Below, piece by piece: positions 58,901 to 64,000 of a stretch of DNA of 64,000 nucleotides (within the stretch, counting starts at the first letter, position 1; the number at the start of each line of letters is the position of its first letter). The translations under genes and the position numbers were made by a program. Source of the stretch: Halomicrobium urmianum (GTDB lineage Archaea > Halobacteriota > Halobacteria > Halobacteriales > Haloarculaceae); the NCBI RefSeq assembly GCF_020217425.1, contig NZ_CP084091.1, positions 248,001 through 312,000 of the forward strand, given 5' to 3'. Under the pieces are notes generated by a model. That model saw only the letters and a program-made list of their open reading frames with translations, searched no databases and was not told the DNA's origin.

Positions 58901-59371
58901 ATGGTTGACCTCGATCCGACTGATCAGGGCATTCTGTATCTACTTCAGCAAGATGCACGCAACAACACGACAGCAGGAATCGGTGAGAAGGTTGGCGTCT
59001 CATCGACTACCGTCGGCAATCGTATCAACAAACTCGAAGAAAAAGGCATTATCACGGCATATCAACCGACCCTGGACTACGAGAAGGCTGGACTCGACCA
59101 CCACATGCTCATCACCGCAACAGCCCCAATGGATCATCGTAGCAAACTCGCCGAGGACGCCCTCGACATCCACGGAGTCGTCACTGTCCGAGAGTTATTG
59201 ACCCATCATCAGAACCTCGAGCTCGAAGTAGCGACGTCCACCCGGCAGGAACTTGAGGAAACTATCAATGAGTTAGCGAAGTTAGGGCTTGATCTCGTAC
59301 GCAATGAGTTGCTCAAGCGGGAGCTCCACAAGCCTGCTGATAATTTCGGCGAAGATACTATCAACGAATAA
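58901..59371 (+). CDS. AsnC/Lrp-type transcriptional regulator
   Basis: 156 residues: helix-turn-helix (DQGILYLLQQDARNNTTAGIGEKVGVSSTTVGNRINKLEEKGIITAYQPTLDYEKAGL) and a RAM-like effector domain (HHMLITATAPMDHRSKLAEDALDIHGVVTVREL). ATG 58901 starts the classical N-terminus (VDLDPTDQ). Promoter divergent from the kinase. Confidence 0.85.
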   Translation: MVDLDPTDQGILYLLQQDARNNTTAGIGEKVGVSSTTVGNRINKLEEKGIITAYQPTLDYEKAGLDHHMLITATAPMDHRSKLAEDALDIHGVVTVRELLTHHQNLELEVATSTRQELEETINELAKLGLDLVRNELLKRELHKPADNFGEDTINE

Positions 59372-59500
59372 TAAAACATCCCCTGTGCACTTGCCACATA
59401 AAACACCCTCCGTCCTTCGATTAGACGATTGCATTTAAGACCCTCTTGTTAATGGCAAACCCTAGATAGATTTATCAATGAGCACCCCCTGAATCCGATA

Positions 59501-59752
59501 ATGGGATCAACAACATCACTCAGCCGCGCTGTAATCGACCGAATTGCTGAAGCCGAGAACACCGATCCACTGGACTTAGACCCGCTGTACGAAGTGATTG
59601 ATCCCGACGCTTTGGATGCACTCCCTTCACGAATTGACGAAGATCAGCAATCTAATTGCCGAGTCTCCTTCACATACCATGGACACAAAGTTATTGCTGA
59701 TAGCAGTGGGAAGGTCATGCTTGCCGACGAAGCAACCCCGAACGCCCCGTAA
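59501..59752 (+). CDS. HalOD1 output-domain protein
   Basis: 83 residues, a single HalOD1 domain (SRAVIDRIAEAENTDPLDLDPLYEVIDPDALDAL... VSFTYHGHKVIADSSGKVML). HalOD1 is a haloarchaeal output module found alone or behind receiver domains. TATA-like GATTTATC lies about 27 nt before the ATG, giving a leaderless transcript. The Bat-like gene follows 57 nt later. Confidence 0.85.
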   Translation: MGSTTSLSRAVIDRIAEAENTDPLDLDPLYEVIDPDALDALPSRIDEDQQSNCRVSFTYHGHKVIADSSGKVMLADEATPNAP

Positions 59753-59809
59753 CTGCCTGGGAAGCGAGAGGCCGGAAGACTCATTCTTCCATCTGGGCTA
59801 TCCGCCGCA

Positions 59810-60457
59810 ATGAGTATCGTTGCAGAGTTCACTATCCCGGCAGATGCGTTTGCTCTTGCCCATTCACTCAACGCAGCTCCCTCGATAACCGCCGAGTTCG
59901 ATCGACTCGTCGCCCACAGCACCAACTGGATCATGCCGTTTCTCTGGGTGACTGGAGAAGAAGACGAACTCGAGCAGTTCAGAGATGCGGTTGCGGACGA
60001 CGACTCAGTCACCGACTTCGAGGTGACGGACTCATTCCTGGAGGCCCGTCTGTACAAGATGACCTGGAACCGCGACGTGGCCCACACCGTCGATTTCGTG
60101 CTCGACCACGAGGGGACGATTCTCGACGCGGTCGGCCGCGGCGACCGGTGGCAGCTGAAAGTCCGGTTTGCCGACAGCGAGCAACTCGGGCGCTTCCACG
60201 CCCACTTCAAGAACGTCGGGGACGTGACCCTACAGCAACTGTTCTCGCCCGCCGAGCCCCACAGCGGTGAGTTCAGCGTGACGTCGAAACAGCGCGACGC
60301 GCTCGTCGCGGCCTACAACGCCGGGTACTACGAGAAGCCGCGGGAGACGACTGCGACAGAACTGGCCGAGGAGTTCGGTCTCTCCCAGCAGGCCTTTTCT
60401 GAACGGCTGAATCGCGGCGTTTCCGAACTCATCGAAAGCACGGTGATGACGGGATAA
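59810..60457 (+). CDS. Bat-like regulator (bacterioopsin-activator/HTH-10)
   Basis: 215 residues: N-terminal Bat/GAF-like half (AEFTIPADAFALAHSLNAAPSITAEFDRLV...) and a C-terminal HTH-10 (SVTSKQRDALVAAYNAGYYEKPRETTATELAEEFGLSQQAFSERLNRGVSELI). Close to the HalOD1 gene on the same strand. Activators of this family respond to redox or light in some haloarchaea; the ligand here is unknown. Confidence 0.9.
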   Translation: MSIVAEFTIPADAFALAHSLNAAPSITAEFDRLVAHSTNWIMPFLWVTGEEDELEQFRDAVADDDSVTDFEVTDSFLEARLYKMTWNRDVAHTVDFVLDHEGTILDAVGRGDRWQLKVRFADSEQLGRFHAHFKNVGDVTLQQLFSPAEPHSGEFSVTSKQRDALVAAYNAGYYEKPRETTATELAEEFGLSQQAFSERLNRGVSELIESTVMTG

Positions 60458-60540
60458 TTCAAAGCTTACTATTTAAGCACCCTGTCTATCTCACAGCGTA
60501 GCTTATCTGAGAGGATAGGCTATCTCTGCCGAGAACAAAT

Positions 60541-60879
60541 ATGGACGACATCCTCCCCGGTTCCTGCGAGCAGGATACGATGTTCGAGGTCCTCGCCGAC
60601 CCTCGACGCCGTCGCCTGATTACGCTCCTCAGAGAGCACGAGTCGGTCGGCCGAGTCTTCCTCGACTCGCTGAGCGCCCAGCTTGCCGAACGCGAGGCCG
60701 AACTGGACACCTCAGTCGAGGAAATCGCCGTCGAACTCCACCACCGGCACCTTCCCAGGCTCGACGCCGCGGGGCTCGTCAGGTACGAGCCAAGCGCAAA
60801 GATGGTCGAGCTCACCCGCTTCTCCGTCGGCAGCGACGGTTCCCTGGAGAACTTCGACACCGCTCTCGGCGATGATTGA
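60541..60879 (+). CDS. DUF7344-like winged-helix protein
   Basis: 112 residues with the haloarchaeal pattern MFEVLADPRRRRLITLLRE... LHHRHLPRLDAAGLVRYE, a winged-helix DNA-binding domain frequent beside signalling genes. Likely a small repressor or activator. ATG 60541 is good. Confidence 0.8.
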   Translation: MDDILPGSCEQDTMFEVLADPRRRRLITLLREHESVGRVFLDSLSAQLAEREAELDTSVEEIAVELHHRHLPRLDAAGLVRYEPSAKMVELTRFSVGSDGSLENFDTALGDD

Positions 60880-60915
60880 TTCGTCCTGCGCTGCGGAAAC
60901 GAGGGCACGAGAGCG

Positions 60916-61383
60916 ATGACGCCTGCGAAGCGAACTGCACCTGACGCAGTCGATGTCCTGCTGATCGAGGCGAATCACGGGGACGTGCGGCTCATCAGGG
61001 AGCTGTTCGCCGACGCCGGTATTGCGAACGACATTCACGTGGTCTACGACGGGGATGCGGCTCTCGATTTCCTCCACCAGCGGGGCGAGTACGCGGATGC
61101 TCCACGCCCCGATATTATCCTGCTGGACCTCAAGCTTCCCGGGAGGAAAAGCGAGGACGTTCTGGCCACGCTGCGGGACCGACCGGAACTGGGGTCGGTT
61201 CCGGTTCTCGGAATGACGTCGTCACCCACGGAGGCCACTATCGCACGGGCCTCCGGTATCGACGTCGACGCCTGCATTCACAAGCCCCTTGACCCCACCG
61301 AGTTCATCGACATCGTGCGAGAGATGAATGAGTTCGGTGTCACGATCGTCCGAAAGCAGCCTCTAGAGGGGATGTCGAACTGA
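60916..61383 (+). CDS. Response regulator (receiver only), atypical acidic pocket
   Basis: 155 residues, one receiver domain. Phospho-acceptor Asp71 (PDIILLDLKLPG), Thr/Ser and Lys (MTSSPTEATI, IHKPLDP) are present, but the usual acidic pair of strand 1 is IEAN: the second acidic residue, a Mg ligand, is Ala19. Of the Rcp1-like single-domain type. The start lies 36 nt after the DUF7344-like gene. Confidence 0.85.
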   Translation: MTPAKRTAPDAVDVLLIEANHGDVRLIRELFADAGIANDIHVVYDGDAALDFLHQRGEYADAPRPDIILLDLKLPGRKSEDVLATLRDRPELGSVPVLGMTSSPTEATIARASGIDVDACIHKPLDPTEFIDIVREMNEFGVTIVRKQPLEGMSN

Positions 61384-61538
61384 ACTGCGGATATCTCCGT
61401 CCGCTGCTATCTGATGGAGGCGACTCCGGTAGATCCGCAGGGTCACATAACAGCTATTTCAGGGGTAGTGCTGACTAATCAAGGGATGATTTCCGGTTCT
61501 GTCCCCAGAAGCGGACGTAAACGAACTAGTCCCTGAGC

Positions 61539-61796
61539 TCAGCAAATGGCTGTTTCCTTCTTTTTCTGAAGGTCAACAGTGAATGTACCTTCATCCGCGG
61601 CCCCAACGGTGATAGAATATCCTTGATAGTCAAATTTGATCCGCTCAAGGTTTGAAGATCTCATTAGAAGAGTATCGAGAGTCTCTGGGTCAATATTTTC
61701 GTAGAGAGGGGGGAGTTCATTTGGAGAAATGCCTGTTGACTCGGCAACGGCTTGTACAACCCTAACACTTGGTTTTAAATCTGGATTTGCACCCAT
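61539..61796 (-). CDS. HalOD1 output-domain protein
   Basis: 85 residues, single HalOD1 domain (SVRVVQAVAESTGISPNELPPLYENIDPETLDTLL...IKFDYQGYSITV). ATG 61796; ATG 61799 equivalent. Its AT-rich DNA differs from the first HalOD1 gene. Confidence 0.75.
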   Translation of the reverse strand: MGANPDLKPSVRVVQAVAESTGISPNELPPLYENIDPETLDTLLMRSSNLERIKFDYQGYSITVGAADEGTFTVDLQKKKETAIC

Positions 61797-62039
61797 CATT
61801 AACAGCCCACGAGCAATATGACAACAATAGCTGATAAAGGATTTGACTTACATCTGAGTATGTTCTTATCCCCCTATTGTTCTATCGTCTTCGATAGAGT
61901 CGATCAGGGAACTCCGGTTTTATGCGGAAAAGCAGACACTCAGAGCAGTGGTCAATACAGTGCGGGTAGTAATCACGTGGTTGCGTCATTCACTGCGCTA
62001 CGCATACTTTTATCAAATTGTGTGACTTTCCGAAGGACA

Positions 62040-62438
62040 ATGGCCGGCGGAACCACCGTACTGGTGGTCGACGACAACCCGGGGGATCGGAAATTCATCA
62101 AGGAATCATTGCAGGCCTCCCAGTTGGATGTGACTGTCTATACAGTGGCAACAAAGGATGAGGCTCTTGATGCCGTTTCTCATCAGAGCGAGTCTGACAC
62201 GGCTCCCAGACCCGATGTCCTGTTGCTCGATTGGAGCCTTTCGTACGAGACGAGTGAAGAAGTGGTGGATGCTGCTAAATCAGGCGAGCCCCCTATTCTG
62301 GTCGTGGTAATGACGGGGTCGAACCCGGAGAGGAGCGATCTGAAATCAAGCGTGTCACGGGCAGACCTATTTATCGAGAAGCCGACTGACCCTGAAGGAT
62401 ACGTCGAATCACTCCGCTCACTGCTCTCCAGTCAGTAA
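62040..62438 (+). CDS. Response regulator (receiver only)
   Basis: 132 residues; acidic pair VVDDNPGD, phospho-acceptor in PDVLLLDWSLSY and a Lys in FIEKPTDP are all intact. TATA-like CTTTTATC about 27 nt before ATG 62040 gives a leaderless start. No kinase partner adjacent. Confidence 0.85.
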   Translation: MAGGTTVLVVDDNPGDRKFIKESLQASQLDVTVYTVATKDEALDAVSHQSESDTAPRPDVLLLDWSLSYETSEEVVDAAKSGEPPILVVVMTGSNPERSDLKSSVSRADLFIEKPTDPEGYVESLRSLLSSQ

Positions 62439-62504
62439 GCAGGAGCTATTTATCAGCTGTTTCACTATCAATTCTATCTAAAGCATAGAATTCCGACAGA
62501 GCCG

Positions 62505-62945
62505 CTATGGAGTTTGGAGATCCCGAACTGGCTTCACCATGAACGTGTCTGGTTCACTGGTTGGTCTCTCACCTGATTGTTCCGCCGGCGCCGAGGCCGA
62601 CCGCGTGAGCTGGGTAATGAGCTCGTCGCGAACGGTTCGTCGGGGGACAGTGGTTTCGTGCCAGCCCAGCCGGTCATCGAAGTGCCGTTTCTGGAACCGC
62701 TTGCCGACGTCGTCGCCGGCGACGTACTGCGTGCGTGTCGACCGCCCGACCTGCCGGGAGACGAAGACGGCACCCACGGCCTCGTGAGTGAGCTCGACGA
62801 GGGCACACTCCACGAGCGCGACGACCGACGCGTAATCCCGGTCGGTCGGGACCGTCACCTCGAGGTCCGCCCATGGTGCCTCATCGTCGGCGGTGGTTGT
62901 CACTCGCTGTGCTGATCGTGTCTTGCTGAGTCGTTCCGAAGCCAT
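62505..62945 (-). CDS. Unknown protein, copy B of a duplicated module
   Basis: 146 residues, start MASERLSKTR. Nearly the same core as the product of 41074-41514 (TVPTDRDYASVVALVECALVELTHEAVGAVFVSRQVG), with most differences in the first 25 and last 25 residues. The frame is open in both copies while third-position changes are frequent, which argues for selection on the protein. Divergent from the small gene at 63145. Confidence 0.7.
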   Translation of the reverse strand: MASERLSKTRSAQRVTTTADDEAPWADLEVTVPTDRDYASVVALVECALVELTHEAVGAVFVSRQVGRSTRTQYVAGDDVGKRFQKRHFDDRLGWHETTVPRRTVRDELITQLTRSASAPAEQSGERPTSEPDTFMVKPVRDLQTP

Positions 62946-63144
62946 CGTCTATCGGGGGCACCTGATGCGCCCCGCCACCTCCTCGTGGGGGCGATAGACA
63001 CCACCGGAACGCACCCGCTCAGTCTATGCGCTAAATCTGATACATCCCGGAACCATAATCCTCCGGGAACGGCCCCTCGGCCGGAGAGAGCCAACGGTCT
63101 TTGCACAGTGCATATCGGTTCTTTCTTTGGACGAAATCCGCGAT
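62946..63144. repeat. Conserved non-coding part of the duplicated module, copy B
   Basis: Counterpart of 41515-41710; long blocks such as GCGCCCCGCCACC and GTGGGGGCGATAGACACCACCG are shared. It is the divergent promoter region of the two genes in this copy. Confidence 0.5.
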
Positions 63145-63366
63145 ATGCAAGCTGAAGTTACGGGCCGAGATTTGAGTAGAGCCCCGTCGGGCAGATTTGA
63201 AGCGATAATAATCACCTCGACGGATACCGGAATACCTGTTGAGGTGCTAAAATTACTCGACGGCCGGGTAATGAGCTTGATATCAGGGAGAACAGATCTC
63301 CCCTGGGTGGACGGTGCGCCCGTGCAGTCTTGTCTTAGACACCTGCAAACTCGATGTCGACAGTGA
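63145..63366 (+). CDS. Small protein divergent from copy B
   Basis: 73 residues from about 63145 (MQAEVTGRDLSR...). A beta-rich part (RFEAIIITSTDTGIPVEVLKLLDGRVMSLISG) is followed by a Cys-containing tail. In copy A the same stretch has no start and is altered, so here the gene may be intact and there decayed. Function unknown. Confidence 0.45.
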   Translation: MQAEVTGRDLSRAPSGRFEAIIITSTDTGIPVEVLKLLDGRVMSLISGRTDLPWVDGAPVQSCLRHLQTRCRQ

Positions 63367-63487
63367 GAAATAGCCAATTCCTACGAATTCGGCTGTACTG
63401 GCGGCTGAAATTGCCCGACTCGGTTCTAGTTCGATGTCTCTCGACCGGCCGCTTCATCATGTCGAAGTTCTGATTATCGGTGCATGA

Positions 63488-63775
63488 TCAGAACTGCTCA
63501 GAGGGACCAGCAGATTGATCGTCGACTTGCTCGTACATCTCGTCCGGGAATGGAAGACTGCCCCAGATCGAGTAGGGGCACTGGTCCTGGCCGATACAGT
63601 AGCGTTGTAGATCGTCGTTATCGCAGTTCATCGGAAGCGGGGTGTCCCCGTCGATCGTGTTCGAGAATTCGTAGCGGATTTGGTACTCGGTCTCCTGTTC
63701 GTCATACCACGGCCATCGGGAGAAGACGTCCTTGAGGTCCGCAACGATCTCCTCGAGACTACTGTCTCGATTGCT
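63488..63775 (-). pseudogene. C-terminal fragment of an unidentified protein
   Basis: A 95-codon frame without start (LEEIVADLKDVFSRWPWYDEQETEYQIRYEF...PMNCDNDDLQRYCIGQDQCPYSIWGSLPFPDEMYEQV) ends with a stop at 63488-63490. The spacing of three Cys recalls the iron-sulfur or zinc end of primase-like proteins from haloarchaeal elements, but I cannot confirm this. The 5' part is gone. Confidence 0.4.
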
Positions 63776-64000
63776 CTATTGAATCCGGAGACAGCGAGCG
63801 GATAGCGTCGCTGTGAAGGTCGAAGCGAAGCGGAGAGGGGAATGTGCCTAAACTCCTCTTCCGCTTCGTTACACAAGCCGCATCGCTAGCTCAAAAGCGC
63901 TGTGCTGCCAGCCCCACGGCGGTGGTGAGTGACCCGGCTGGCAACGGATTTGCTGGCTGGAAGCATCTGACGCTGCATTTTCTGCGGGTTCACATGAGCG

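Noticed and set aside
1-64000. tRNA, rRNA and CRISPR loci
   Set aside because: I looked for cloverleaf ends (GGTTC-A-type loops with CCA-side stems), rRNA-like stretches and regular repeat-spacer arrays and found none I could support by eye.

Overview
The window is chromosome-like DNA from a halophilic archaeon (class Halobacteria). Supporting signs are high GC, strongly acidic predicted proteins, leaderless genes with TATA-like boxes about 25-30 nt before the start codon, a TFB homologue, and haloarchaeal families such as HalOD1, Bat/HTH-10, DUF7344-like and an IS1341-type TnpB. The genus cannot be fixed from sequence alone. I see no tRNA, rRNA or CRISPR array.

Layout. 1-4.1 kb: an azole-RiPP (TOMM)-like operon on the minus strand (E1/ThiF-like protein cut by the window edge, SagB-like dehydrogenase, and a 62-residue Cys-rich candidate precursor), facing a BioB-like radical SAM gene and a PLP class V enzyme. 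4.2-11.5 kb: two membrane M48-type metallopeptidases, a third related protein without the HExxH motif, and a Tat lipoprotein beta-propeller. 11.5-17.2 kb: a membrane-anchored GTPase operon divergent from a coiled-coil ESCRT-III-like gene and a Vps4-like AAA ATPase with an N-terminal MIT-like segment. 17.2-28 kb: CAP-domain protein, a paralogous unknown pair, two IS200/IS605 elements (one internally deleted), cupin, PhyH-type dioxygenase, a large methyltransferase, PP2C phosphatase and SIMPL protein. 28-33.5 kb: metallophosphoesterases, two of them broken and joined out of frame, a DsrE-like protein and an IS5-type remnant that truncates a membrane gene. 33.5-41.5 kb: TFB, a DUF234-type ATPase, a striking array of perfect hairpins, and two PIN/ribbon-helix-helix toxin-antitoxin pairs with small Zn proteins. 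42.3-49 kb: CPH-type copper ATPase, truncated and complete accessory genes, and a broken AsnC-TRASH metal regulator. 49.3-55.4 kb: a CWB2/DUF4396-type operon, small proteins and a Gln/Gly-rich repeat protein. 56-63.4 kb: DoxX, histidine kinase, AsnC, HalOD1, Bat, two response regulators, and a second copy of a module first seen at 41-41.9 kb.

The most interesting theme is in the first 27 kb. A 15-bp palindrome, CTACA-N5-TGTAG (four perfect copies, five with one mismatch), lies about 12-15 bp upstream of TATA-like boxes in front of the RiPP-like operon, the GTPase operon, the ESCRT-III/Vps4-like pair, the CAP gene, a small membrane protein, an unknown gene, the cupin, the PhyH dioxygenase and the PP2C phosphatase. 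This suggests one regulon that ties a membrane-remodelling-like machine to peptide modification and membrane proteases. The repeats are visible in the sequence; the regulon and functions are inference.
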